A program made the position numbers and the translations under genes. From JBMYTN01 sp049604415 (GTDB lineage: Bacteria; Pseudomonadota; Alphaproteobacteria; Rhodospirillales; Rhodospirillaceae), in the NCBI GenBank assembly GCA_049604415.1, contig JBMYTN010000003.1, forward strand, positions 1-64,000: a stretch of 64,000 nucleotides of DNA. Direction: 5' to 3'. Shown here in pieces: positions 9,266 through 17,930 of the stretch. The notes under the pieces are model-generated. The model was not told the origin of the DNA. It did no database searches and was given only the letters and a program-made list of their open reading frames with translations. Each line of letters opens with the position of its first letter. Within the stretch, counting starts at the first letter, position 1.

Positions 9266-10216
9266 ATGCGCCATTATTGTTCCTTGCTTGATGCGACTTA
9301 TCTGGCCAAAGGCCTGGCGCTTTACGTGTCGATGGAAAAACACTGCCAACCCTTTCATTGGCATGTTCTGGCTTTGGATGATCGGGCTGCAGAGATCCTG
9401 AGCACGACGGATTTGCCATCTCTCAGCGTGCACAGACCGGAGGCTTTGGAAGCAGCAGATCCACGGCTTCTGGAGGCGAAAGCGAACCGCCGGTCGGTGG
9501 AATATATCTTCACCCTGAAAGCCTTTTTGCCGCGCTATTTGTTCGACGCCGTCCCAGATCTGACGGCGGTGACCCTGATCGATGCGGATGCATGGTTTTT
9601 TGCCGATCCGGAGCCCGCCTTTGCCGCATTGCCGCCTGGCACGGAGATCGGACTGTCGCCGCACCGCTTTCCCGAAGCGATCCGGGATCTGGAGATCTAT
9701 GGCCGCTATAATGCCGGGTGGGTGCATTGGCAGGCCGGTCCGATCGGGCTGAAAGCGCTGGCCTGGTATCAGGAACGGGTCTTGGAGTGGTGCAAGGACA
9801 TCCCCGAAGGACCGGGGCGCTTTGCCGAGCAGGGCTATTTGCAAGACCTGCCCGCGCTGTTTGGTCCGCAGGCCGTTGCAAGTTTTGACCATCCAGGGCT
9901 CAATTCGGCCCCATGGAACCTAGGCGATTTGACTTTGAGCGCTGGCCCGGATGGGCGGCCCTTCGTCAATGGCCAACCGATCCTTTATCACCATTTTCAC
10001 GGGGTGCGCCGCCAGGCCGATGGCGGCTACTCCAGTGGCTTGAAAGGCTATGAGCAGGAGTTGACCGACGACCGCTCCGATATTCTTTATCAGCCTTATC
10101 TGCTTTGCCTGATCCGGATGGAGGAAATGGTCTCCGAGCTCTGCCCAGACCTGGATTTCACCCGATCCCGCCGCCGGGAAGAGAAAAAGGCGGCGGAACG
10201 GCAAACCCAAGGATGA
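9266..10216 (+). CDS. GT-A glycosyltransferase (family 8-like)
   Basis: 316 residues. The start is set by GAGGGA seven bases upstream of the ATG at 9266; the longer reading frame from 9131 lies inside the previous gene. The N-terminal CSLLDATYLAKGLALYVSM segment is the usual nucleotide-binding start of GT8-like enzymes, and LIDADAWFF supplies the metal-binding DxD (Asp106 and Asp108). Further on, RYNAGWVHW and the histidines of PILYHHFHGV fit the acceptor and metal site. It probably transfers a hexose from a nucleotide sugar. It follows the CgeB-like gene after 11 bases, so the two enzymes probably build the same glycan. The C-terminus is basic and charged, which is often seen in membrane-peripheral transferases. 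Confidence 0.8.
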   Translation: MRHYCSLLDATYLAKGLALYVSMEKHCQPFHWHVLALDDRAAEILSTTDLPSLSVHRPEALEAADPRLLEAKANRRSVEYIFTLKAFLPRYLFDAVPDLTAVTLIDADAWFFADPEPAFAALPPGTEIGLSPHRFPEAIRDLEIYGRYNAGWVHWQAGPIGLKALAWYQERVLEWCKDIPEGPGRFAEQGYLQDLPALFGPQAVASFDHPGLNSAPWNLGDLTLSAGPDGRPFVNGQPILYHHFHGVRRQADGGYSSGLKGYEQELTDDRSDILYQPYLLCLIRMEEMVSELCPDLDFTRSRRREEKKAAERQTQG

Positions 10217-10285
10217 GGTGGGAAAACGACCTGCCTTGATTTATGGTGTGCCTTCCCTGGTCCCTTGTCCGATTTGAGTTTGGTT

Positions 10286-11182
10286 ATGAGCGAATCCTCC
10301 ACCCTGACCACTGCGTCTTCTTCCCGTGCCGCCTTGTCGGACCCGATGCGGTCGGCATTGGCAGCCGTGGTCGACGGTCTGGCATCCGGGTTGGACGGCA
10401 AGGCTCTGTTGGCGGATGCGGAAACCGTCTTAGGCTCTGGCAACGGGACCGACGAAGAAGGAGCTTGGTTGGAGGGTGCCCGAGGTCTGGTCCAGCTTTG
10501 TGCGGGCGAGGATGGCGCGGCGGTAAAAACCCTGCGCGGCGTCTCGAAGGCCCTGCCGTCGGATCCGGCCATCCAATTGGCCCTAGCGGTGGCGATGGCC
10601 CGGACCGGTCGGTTGGACAAAGCCAGTGCTCAATTGGCAGAGGCCTCTGAAGATCCTGCTGCCCCGGCGGCCATTTTGTTCAATCGGGCTTTGTTGAACC
10701 GCAGCGGTGAAGACGAAGATCTGGTCATTGATTTGCTCAGCCGCGCCTCGGCATTGGACCCGAATTATTTTGAAGCCCTGTTGGAATTGGCCCGGGCGTA
10801 TCTGGAGGCCGAACGCCCGGTGGACGCAGAACCGGTGTTCCGCCAGACTCTGGCCTTGCAGCCGGATAATCTGGATTGTTTGGTTGGGTTGGCGGAAACC
10901 CTGATCTTGCTCGAACGCTTCGACGAGGCCCGATCTTTACTGGAAGCTCCTGCGCGGGAGCGGCGTTTGACCCCTCATGCCCTGATGGAGCTGGGACGCT
11001 GCCGCGATGAGGACGGCGATCCGGATTTGGCGTTGGCGTCTTATCGTGCGGCGGTTTCGGGCGATCAGGCTTTGTTTTCAGACGCCATTGAACGCTTCAT
11101 CCAGATGGGACGGGGTGCACCTTGGCGGCATCCGGCCCGTCTGTCCGAGGTGCTGGCATTGGCTCGTGCAGCCCTGGTTTAG
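10286..11182 (+). CDS. TPR repeat protein
   Basis: About 298 residues of tandem tetratricopeptide-like helices: repeated A-L-A-L-x-P-D-N and L-G-R-C-x-D-E-x-G-D-P-D-L-A-L-A-S-Y patterns from about residue 60 to 270. There is no signal peptide or catalytic domain, so it is probably a cytoplasmic scaffold. A TTG at 10265 gives seven more residues; neither start has a good ribosome binding site. It lies 69 bases after a glycosyltransferase and is the last gene of the putative glycan-modification locus, convergent with the binding protein that follows. Confidence 0.7.
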   Translation: MSESSTLTTASSSRAALSDPMRSALAAVVDGLASGLDGKALLADAETVLGSGNGTDEEGAWLEGARGLVQLCAGEDGAAVKTLRGVSKALPSDPAIQLALAVAMARTGRLDKASAQLAEASEDPAAPAAILFNRALLNRSGEDEDLVIDLLSRASALDPNYFEALLELARAYLEAERPVDAEPVFRQTLALQPDNLDCLVGLAETLILLERFDEARSLLEAPARERRLTPHALMELGRCRDEDGDPDLALASYRAAVSGDQALFSDAIERFIQMGRGAPWRHPARLSEVLALARAALV

Positions 11183-11197
11183 GCAACGGCCTACTCT

Positions 11198-12442
11198 TCA
11201 GGTGCAAATCGCTGGCGCAGCCATATAGCGCACGACGGCTTGGTCGCGCAGTTTGGCATAGCTGGCCGACCCGGCGGGCCACCACCAAAGCCCTTGCAGG
11301 GCTTCATCCGTATAGACCTCCCGATAACGCAGGCGCGGGATTTCGGCCAGGTGGTCGATGGCTGCGGCAATGCAGGAGTTATAGCCGCTGGAGGCAACAT
11401 GCAGGGCGGCAATGTCTGCGCGGCCCATAAAGGCCATCCAGGCATAGGCTCCGTCTATGTTTGGTGCGTCCACCGGAATGCCCATGCCGTCCATCCAGGC
11501 CAAGCCGCCCTCTCGCGGCATGCGATAGCGAATCCGGCCCGCTGTTTCCGTCACCAACCGCAAAGCCGGGCCATCCCAAACCTGGCCGATCACGGTGCCG
11601 GGCAGCCGGAAGGCCCGAATGATGCTTTGGGCATCGGACCAGAATGTCTTGATCTGGCACTTATTCGCCAAGGCGAAGTCGAGACAGCCCTGGAAGACCT
11701 TGGCTGCGGTGGCTTCGGGTCCATAGGCGTCTCGCATGCGATTGCTCGGCATCGCGCCGGTATCATCCAGATGCAGGCCGATGGACATCAGGGCGGATCG
11801 GGCGCGCACCACAACCGCCTGGTCCAGGTCCCGGGACCAAAGATCGGCATAGGACGGTCCCTCCGGCCCGAAGCGCAACACCGAGGAATCATAAGCGATG
11901 GCCTCAGTGCCCCAGTTGAAGGGCATCAGGACCCGTTTGCCGTTTTGTAGGGCACCGAGATCCGCCGAGCGGGCCAGTAGATCCCGGTTTACATTGCCAA
12001 GCGGCAGGCGGTCCTCATCCAAGGGCTGGAGCAGATCGCCCGCATTCATCCAATGGGCGGCACTGGTGACGGAGGGATAAACCACATCATAGCGCTCCGC
12101 CCCGTCGCCTTGGGATGACACCGTCGCCAGGGCTTCTTCATTGGAGCCATAGACTGACAGATTGGCGCGATAGCCGGTTTCCTGCTCAAAGGCATGGACC
12201 ATCTCCGGCGAGATATAATCTGACCAAGTGAAGATCCGGACCGTACGCGGCCCGCTCTGCCACCGGGGTATGGCTCCATGCGCTGAAATAGGTGCGGGGG
12301 CGGTTTGCGCTCTGGCGCGACCGACAAAGCCGCCTGTACCGATCGCCCCAAGGCCCGCCATGGCAGTTCCGCCAAGGATGAGCGCACGCCGGGACAGCTG
12401 GGAGGGAGAGGTGCGACGCGTGCGTTTGCCGTCGTCAGGCAT
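11198..12442 (-). CDS. Tat-exported PotD/PotF-like solute-binding protein
   Basis: 414 residues. The N-terminus has a twin-arginine signal (SRRALILGG then a hydrophobic stretch ending ARAQ), so export is by the Tat route. The mature part is a type 2 periplasmic binding protein of the spermidine/putrescine class: FTWSDYISPEMVHAFEQETG at the start, YDVVYPS, PFNWGTEAIAYD, and WDGPALRL. Polyamine binding is known for this family, but other amines or organic acids are bound by relatives. No ABC permease or ATPase genes accompany it. Its ATG at 12442 lies inside the end of the CheB-CheR-PAS gene (8-base overlap), which implies translational coupling. The binding protein may therefore serve sensing instead of uptake. 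Confidence 0.8.
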   Translation of the reverse strand: MPDDGKRTRRTSPSQLSRRALILGGTAMAGLGAIGTGGFVGRARAQTAPAPISAHGAIPRWQSGPRTVRIFTWSDYISPEMVHAFEQETGYRANLSVYGSNEEALATVSSQGDGAERYDVVYPSVTSAAHWMNAGDLLQPLDEDRLPLGNVNRDLLARSADLGALQNGKRVLMPFNWGTEAIAYDSSVLRFGPEGPSYADLWSRDLDQAVVVRARSALMSIGLHLDDTGAMPSNRMRDAYGPEATAAKVFQGCLDFALANKCQIKTFWSDAQSIIRAFRLPGTVIGQVWDGPALRLVTETAGRIRYRMPREGGLAWMDGMGIPVDAPNIDGAYAWMAFMGRADIAALHVASSGYNSCIAAAIDHLAEIPRLRYREVYTDEALQGLWWWPAGSASYAKLRDQAVVRYMAAPAICT

Positions 12443-15400
12443 CGGCCAACAGGCGGAAAATATAGCGGATTTCCCGACCACCTTCGCCGACCACCCGCTT
12501 CAGCATGCCGCGCCCCACAGACAAAGAGATGGGTTCAGAGTTTTCATTGTCGTCAAAGGACAGGGCAAAGGGTTTGGCCAGGGGGCCGCTGGGGTCACCG
12601 GCCAGGGCCGCCATGTCCTGCCCTTGGACATCATCCGTATCGGAGCCAAAGAACTGTCCGAAGGTGTCGTTGGAGAACAACACCTTGCCGGTCCGGTCCA
12701 GCACCGCCACCGGGCCGGGCACCATGTCGATCAGGGCCAGTTCTTTGTGTAGGCGGACCGCAGAGAGCTTGCGGTCATCAATATTGGCCAACACGCCGAC
12801 CACACGGAGCAAGCGACCATTTTCATCCAGTAGCACCAGTCGGGTCATGGCCAGCCAATGGATGCTGTCATCGGGCCATTTCACCCGGAACTCAATGCGG
12901 CTTTCGCCGCCTTCGCGGTTGGATTGGGAAAAGACCTCCCGCACCCGATCCCGGTCCTCTTCATGGATCGCCCGCAGGAAGGTGTCGCGAAAATCCTCGG
13001 ACAGATCGACGGTTTCCAAGCCGAGCAGATCTTCCATGCCATCGGTGTGGACCACGCTGTCGCCATCCACATCCCAGTCATAGCCGGCGATGTTGGCCAC
13101 TTTGCGCACCAGATCGAAGCGCCGGATTTCATCGCGCAGACGCCGTTGGGCGGCAATGGCCTCGGTCCGGTCTAGGAAGGTCAGCACCGCGCCCTCGATC
13201 TCTTCGCCTTCTCCCAGATAGGGGAAAATTTTCATGGCGTAGATCTGGCGCCCGGATTGGATCTCGCCTTCTTTGACCGTGCCCATTTCAATGACCTCGG
13301 CCAGATGGCGGCGCAGATTGGGCAGGTCCAAATGGCAAGGGACCGAGGTGATCACCTGGCCCACTTCGCTGGGCAGGATGGCAAACAGGCGCATGGCATG
13401 AGGCGTGAAGCGGGTGATGCGCAGCCGCCGGTCCACCACCAGCAGCGCAAAGCCAACACTGTTCAGGATATTCTGCAGGTCATTGGAGGCCAGCGACAGC
13501 TCCTGGGATTTGACCTGCAGTTCCTCATTGACCGTGATCAGCTCCTCATTGGTGCTTTGTAGTTCCTCATTCGAGGTCTCCAGCTCCTCATTGGAGGATT
13601 GCAATTCCTCATTGGAGGCCTGCAGTTCCTCGTTCAGGGTCTGCAGTTCCTCGTTGGAGGTCTCCAGCTCATTGATCACCGTCTGCAGGTGTTCCCGGGT
13701 GGCGGCCAGCTCCTGTTCCAGCTCATCAATGCGTTCATTTTCCGCATCGGCCAGCACGGTCGCCCCGGCCTCCCGACCGGCCTTTGGCCCATGGGAGGGG
13801 ATAAAGGAAATCAGCGACCCGGAGATCCGCCCGGTTTGATCATTGCCGGGCAGGGGATGAATGCGGATGGTCAGCAGACGATCCACGGTGCCGTCGGAAA
13901 AGCGGATCAACTCGCTTTCCACCGCTGTGGATTGCCGGGTGGCCTTGTGCAGCAGGGCGCGAATGGAGGGTCGCAGCCGTTCATGGACCAGATTGACCAG
14001 ATCGGCTCCGAACCGGCCCTCGACCAGCCGCAGATAAGGCGACACATCCCCGTGGATGTGCTGCACTTCCGTGTGCTCGTTGACCAACACCGTCGGGGGC
14101 GCGAAATGCGACATCAAGGTGTTGGCCATGATGGTTTCGGGGCTGGGCTCGGCCTTGCGTTCCTGGACGGCAGGGCGCTCGGGTGCCCGCGTCACCGGTC
14201 CGGCATAGCCGCCAATGACCCGTCGATAGGTGCCGATCCGCCGGAACACCCGCCATTTTTTGTTCACCGAATCGAACAGCTCGCCCAGACGGCCAATATT
14301 CTCTGACTTGCCCAGGAACAGATGGCCGCCAGGCACCAGGACATAGTGGAACAGCCGCAAGGTCCGATCCTGCAGCACCGGGCTGAAATAAATCAGCAGA
14401 TTGCGGCAGCTGACCAGATCGATCCGCAGGAAAGGCGGGTCCTTGATCAGATCATGGCGGGCGAACAGACAGAGGTCGCGCAGGGTCTTGCCGACTTGGA
14501 AGCCGCCTCCTTCGCGCTCGAAATAGCGGGACAGCAGATGCTCATCGACGGATTGCAGCGCGACTTCGTTATAGAGCCCGCGGCGACCATGGACCACGGC
14601 GTCCGGGTCCAAATCGGTGCCAAAGATCTGGATATTGTAGCGTGGCAGGTCCGGACCGAGGATCTCCGAAACCAGAATGGCGATGGAATAAACCTCTTCC
14701 CCAGTTGCACAGCCCGGAACCCAGATCCGGACCGGATCGCCCGGGCGTTTTTCCGCCAAAATGCTTTTGATCACCTTGTGCAGTTCGGCGAAGGCTTCGG
14801 CGTCGCGGAAAAAGGCGGTGACGGAGATGATGATGTCCCGAAACAGCCCATCGACCTCTTCGGCCCGCTGCTCCACCAGACTGGCATACTCCTCCAGATC
14901 CTTAACCCGGGTCGCGGCCATCCGCCGTTCAATGCGCCGTAGAATCGTGGTCGGTTTGTAGTCGGAAAAATCGATGCCTAGGCTTTGGCGCAAGGTGGCC
15001 AAGATCCGCTCATAGGCGGGCAGATTGGTTTCACCATTGTCCTGGGTTTGCAGCAAGCGGCGCGGCAGCAGGTCAAACACACCGTTCAGTTCGGTGGCCA
15101 TGCTGCGCGGGTTCATGACAAAATCCACCGCCCCGGTTTCTGCAGCGGATTGCGGCATGCCGTTATATTTCGCGGTGGCTTCATCTTGCGAGAAGGTGAT
15201 GCCACCCGCTGCTTTGATGGCCCGCATACCATGGGCACCATCACTGCCGGTGCCCGACAATATGATCGCCACAGCCCGCTCACCGAACACATCGGCCAGC
15301 GAGGTCAGCATCATATCCACACTGGGTTTGGGACCCACATGCAGGCGCGGGGTGCTCAGACGAATGAACGGGGCTGCCGACGTGGTGCGGTCGAAGGTGA

Positions 15401-15755
15401 CGTCTTTATTGGCTGGGCACACATAAATAGTGCCGCCGGTGATTTCCTGGCCGTCCTGGGCTTCAACCACCGGGATTTTGCTTTCCCGGTTCAGCAGGGT
15501 TGGCAGCATGGAGCGGTGCTTCGGATCCAAATGCTGCGCAATCACAAAGGCCATATCGCTTTGTGGCTGGAGTTCAGAGAGCAGGTCGCGCAAGGCTTCC
15601 AAGCCCCCGGCTGAGGCTCCGATACCGACACAGATCAAACCAGACGTTTCTTCCGCCATGACGGCTTCTTCAGCCAACATGCCTTCATCAACGCCTCCCG
15701 TCGCGGCCATGTCCTGGCCAGTCGGTGGGTTTGAAGTCCGATCGTCTGTGGTCAC
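12435..15755 (-). CDS. CheB-CheR-PAS fusion protein
   Basis: 1106 residues. Residues about 40-230 are a CheB methylesterase domain with an intact triad (Ser in GASAGG, His in AQHLDPKH, Asp in SGTGSDGAHG). Residues about 240-510 are a CheR methyltransferase with the SAM loop PGCATGEEVYSIA and SCRNLLIYF. Then comes a long coiled coil of seven xxNEELx heptads, a PAS domain (LVVDRRLRITRFT), a second PAS (GYDWDVDGDSVV) and a third (GPVAVLDRTGKVLFSN). There is no kinase domain after the PAS domains. Such hybrids probably adjust methylation of a dedicated receptor or act in stress signalling. It starts with GTG preceded by GAGGAACAGGAC. The neighbours are a solute-binding protein and a REC-kinase. 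Confidence 0.92.
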   Translation of the reverse strand: MTTDDRTSNPPTGQDMAATGGVDEGMLAEEAVMAEETSGLICVGIGASAGGLEALRDLLSELQPQSDMAFVIAQHLDPKHRSMLPTLLNRESKIPVVEAQDGQEITGGTIYVCPANKDVTFDRTTSAAPFIRLSTPRLHVGPKPSVDMMLTSLADVFGERAVAIILSGTGSDGAHGMRAIKAAGGITFSQDEATAKYNGMPQSAAETGAVDFVMNPRSMATELNGVFDLLPRRLLQTQDNGETNLPAYERILATLRQSLGIDFSDYKPTTILRRIERRMAATRVKDLEEYASLVEQRAEEVDGLFRDIIISVTAFFRDAEAFAELHKVIKSILAEKRPGDPVRIWVPGCATGEEVYSIAILVSEILGPDLPRYNIQIFGTDLDPDAVVHGRRGLYNEVALQSVDEHLLSRYFEREGGGFQVGKTLRDLCLFARHDLIKDPPFLRIDLVSCRNLLIYFSPVLQDRTLRLFHYVLVPGGHLFLGKSENIGRLGELFDSVNKKWRVFRRIGTYRRVIGGYAGPVTRAPERPAVQERKAEPSPETIMANTLMSHFAPPTVLVNEHTEVQHIHGDVSPYLRLVEGRFGADLVNLVHERLRPSIRALLHKATRQSTAVESELIRFSDGTVDRLLTIRIHPLPGNDQTGRISGSLISFIPSHGPKAGREAGATVLADAENERIDELEQELAATREHLQTVINELETSNEELQTLNEELQASNEELQSSNEELETSNEELQSTNEELITVNEELQVKSQELSLASNDLQNILNSVGFALLVVDRRLRITRFTPHAMRLFAILPSEVGQVITSVPCHLDLPNLRRHLAEVIEMGTVKEGEIQSGRQIYAMKIFPYLGEGEEIEGAVLTFLDRTEAIAAQRRLRDEIRRFDLVRKVANIAGYDWDVDGDSVVHTDGMEDLLGLETVDLSEDFRDTFLRAIHEEDRDRVREVFSQSNREGGESRIEFRVKWPDDSIHWLAMTRLVLLDENGRLLRVVGVLANIDDRKLSAVRLHKELALIDMVPGPVAVLDRTGKVLFSNDTFGQFFGSDTDDVQGQDMAALAGDPSGPLAKPFALSFDDNENSEPISLSVGRGMLKRVVGEGGREIRYIFRLLADA
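13510..13680 (-). repeat. Seven 21-base repeats coding the NEEL heptads
   Basis: Near-identical 21-base units (TCCTCATTGGAGG-like on the plus strand) encode the coiled coil between the CheR and PAS parts, each giving x-S-N-E-E-L-Q/E. The repeat is a known trait of CheB/CheR-PAS hybrids and is probably a rigid signalling helix. Slippage could change its length by whole heptads. Confidence 0.7.
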
Positions 15756-16194
15756 GTCCTGTTCCTCATGACACCATTACCGGGCACCCATCGGAAGGCC
15801 GCCGACTGGTATCCACTCTTGTCATCGTTTCGCGTTGGGCCTACGCAGACCTGTGGGCAGTTGGTCCCATCGGTGTCCCTCACCCTTCATATGGGGCGGT
15901 CGAACAGCAGACGCTTGGACACAAACGAATTGATCGACAATTCAGCCGATGCAATGGCACGTTTGTCGGACCGATACCCAATTTCTGTTCCGCCCAAGGT
16001 CGCCATAACCCCGCTTTTTTTGGGAAAATGCCTTTGGTTTTGGGCCTTTGCAATGGCTATTTGGCTTTGTCGATGCGGTTTCAACTAAACTGAGAGGACC
16101 TTGATTGGTCAGTAAAACCCTTAGGCTTCCTCTTGACTCTCACGGTCGAGAATTGGGGCGTAGGACTTCGCCTGCTGATCACAAAGGCGATTGC
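15756..16194. other. Intergenic stretch, no gene seen
   Basis: 439 bases between the CheB-CheR-PAS gene and the REC-kinase, both on the minus strand. Frames here are short, lack ribosome binding sites and match nothing I know. The promoter of the CheB-CheR-PAS gene is expected here, but I see no clear -35/-10 pair or terminator. Confidence 0.4.
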
Positions 16195-17673
16195 CTAGGA
16201 TCTGGGCAACCGAATCGTAAAGGTGCTGCCTTCTCCGGGCACGGAGGTGACCAATAGGGCGCCGTGATGTAAATCGACGACCCGCTGGCAGATCGCCAAG
16301 CCAACCCCGGTGCCGCTGATGGGATCAGACCGGTCACCGCGATGGAATAAATCAAAAATGCGATTGATCTGGCCGGGCGGAATACCCCGACCATTGTCTG
16401 TGATCGATATATCGACAAAACCGGAAGAGGTCCCATTGGGCAAGGCAGGCATTGCGATGCCATCCTCTGCCGCCTTCTGGGAGGGGGCGTTGGCGTCACC
16501 GCCAGCCCTGCGGCTCAATGCCCCTGGGGTTCCAACCGCCTCAGCCGGGTTGGCGTCGATCTGATCAATGGTGACCCGGATAAATGGAGGTTCCTCTTGC
16601 TTGCCGTATTTGATCGCGTTCTCCAGCAGGTTTTGGAACAAACGGGCCAGTTGGTTGGCATCGCCCTCGATGACCGGGGCCGTGCTGGGGATTCGAATGA
16701 CAGCGCCGGACTCATCAATGGCGTGGCCCAGGTTGGCCAGGGCCCGCTCAATGGGTTGGCGCAGATCAAACCGGCTTAAGCGCACGGCGCTGGGGGTCAG
16801 CTTGGCATAATCGAGCAAGTCATCGATCATGACCGATAGTCGCGCTGCCCCGTCACCGACAAAGGTCATATATTCCCGGGTCTCGTCATCCAGTCGATCT
16901 TCTAGGCGCCGTTCGATCAACTGGAGATAGCCACCAATGGTGCGCAACGGTTCTTTCAAATCATGGGAGATGCTGTAGGCGAAGGTCTCTAGGTCCTTGT
17001 TTGACCGCATCAAATCTGCCGTGCGCTCGGCAACCCGAAGCTCAAGCTGTTCATTGGCTTCCAGGAGTTTCTGCTCACTGGCCTCCAAGGCGCGCAAATC
17101 GTCATAGGAGCGCAGGGCGGCGACCATGGAGGTGAACAGCTTTTGGGCGGTCAGCTCGGTTTTGGCTTTGTAGTCATTGATGTCGTAATCAATGATCACT
17201 TCCCGTTCCGGGGCCTGCCCCGGCTGACCAGTGCGCAAAATGATCCGCACCATGCGGTTGCCAAGCTTTTCGCGGATGGTCTTGACCAGCCGCAGCCCCG
17301 CATCTTCGGTTTCCATGACCACATCAAGCAAGATCACCGCAATGGTGGGATCAGCGGCAATCACCGCTTCAGCTTCATAGGCGGAATAGGCCGATTTTAG
17401 CGCCAGAGCACGGCCTTTGAAGCGCAGGGGATAGAGCACCGCCCGGGTAATCAGATGGACTTCCGGGTCATCATCAACGATCAACACATTCCACGGGACT
17501 GGCGGTCCGGCTGCAGCTGACGAATCCGGGCGAGACGCCTGTCGTGTTGCCTTTTTGTCTAATGCTGATGCAGTCTCCCCTTCGGAGCCCTTGGGGGTTC
17601 CGGCTGGTCGGCTGTCCGGGAGGTCTTCCTCGAACAGCAGATCGTCGTCGTCAGGATCGCCAGACATGGTCAT
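16195..17673 (-). CDS. Response-regulator/histidine-kinase hybrid
   Basis: 492 residues. After a 55-residue acidic, low-complexity N-terminus comes a receiver domain (NVLIVDDDPEVHLITRAVL, phospho-acceptor Asp in VILLDVVME, Lys in NDYKAKTEL). A short coiled coil leads to a HisKA domain with the H-box SISHDLKEPLRTIGGYLQ, then HATPase_c with N-box NLLENAIKYGKQ, G1 DNGRGIPPG and G2 GTGVGLAICQ. A roughly 25-residue insertion of A, G, P and S sits between the N and G1 boxes. There is no membrane segment, so it is cytoplasmic and its input is probably phosphorylation of its own receiver. The gene 440 bases downstream on the same strand is the CheB-CheR-PAS hybrid, a likely partner. No ribosome binding site is obvious before the ATG. 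Confidence 0.92.
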   Translation of the reverse strand: MTMSGDPDDDDLLFEEDLPDSRPAGTPKGSEGETASALDKKATRQASRPDSSAAAGPPVPWNVLIVDDDPEVHLITRAVLYPLRFKGRALALKSAYSAYEAEAVIAADPTIAVILLDVVMETEDAGLRLVKTIREKLGNRMVRIILRTGQPGQAPEREVIIDYDINDYKAKTELTAQKLFTSMVAALRSYDDLRALEASEQKLLEANEQLELRVAERTADLMRSNKDLETFAYSISHDLKEPLRTIGGYLQLIERRLEDRLDDETREYMTFVGDGAARLSVMIDDLLDYAKLTPSAVRLSRFDLRQPIERALANLGHAIDESGAVIRIPSTAPVIEGDANQLARLFQNLLENAIKYGKQEEPPFIRVTIDQIDANPAEAVGTPGALSRRAGGDANAPSQKAAEDGIAMPALPNGTSSGFVDISITDNGRGIPPGQINRIFDLFHRGDRSDPISGTGVGLAICQRVVDLHHGALLVTSVPGEGSTFTIRLPRS

Positions 17674-17846
17674 CAGAGGAATGCGTGCTGTCCTTTGCAG
17701 ACTTTGCCAGGGGGATGGACCAAGACCAAACGGTCTAGACCTTATTCAATGGAAGGAGTGTAGACCGAGGAACCCAAGGCCTCAATTGATCTAAGGATTA
17801 TTTCAGGAGAGGCATGGCGCTTTTGCCACTTTTTTGCACTGGACGC

Positions 17847-17884
17847 AAAAAAGAAAAGGCCCGGAAGGGATGCTTCCGGGCCTT
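17847..17884 (-). terminator. Rho-independent terminator of amtB
   Basis: A perfect 12-base stem (AAGGCCCGGAAG / CTTCCGGGCCTT) with a 5-base loop at 17856-17884, followed on the minus strand by a T-rich tract (17847-17855). It lies about 45 bases after the amtB stop. Confidence 0.9.
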
Positions 17885-17930
17885 CTTTACCAGGACCACA
17901 AGGGTGCTGGCTGCTTAGAGGTAACCAAGA

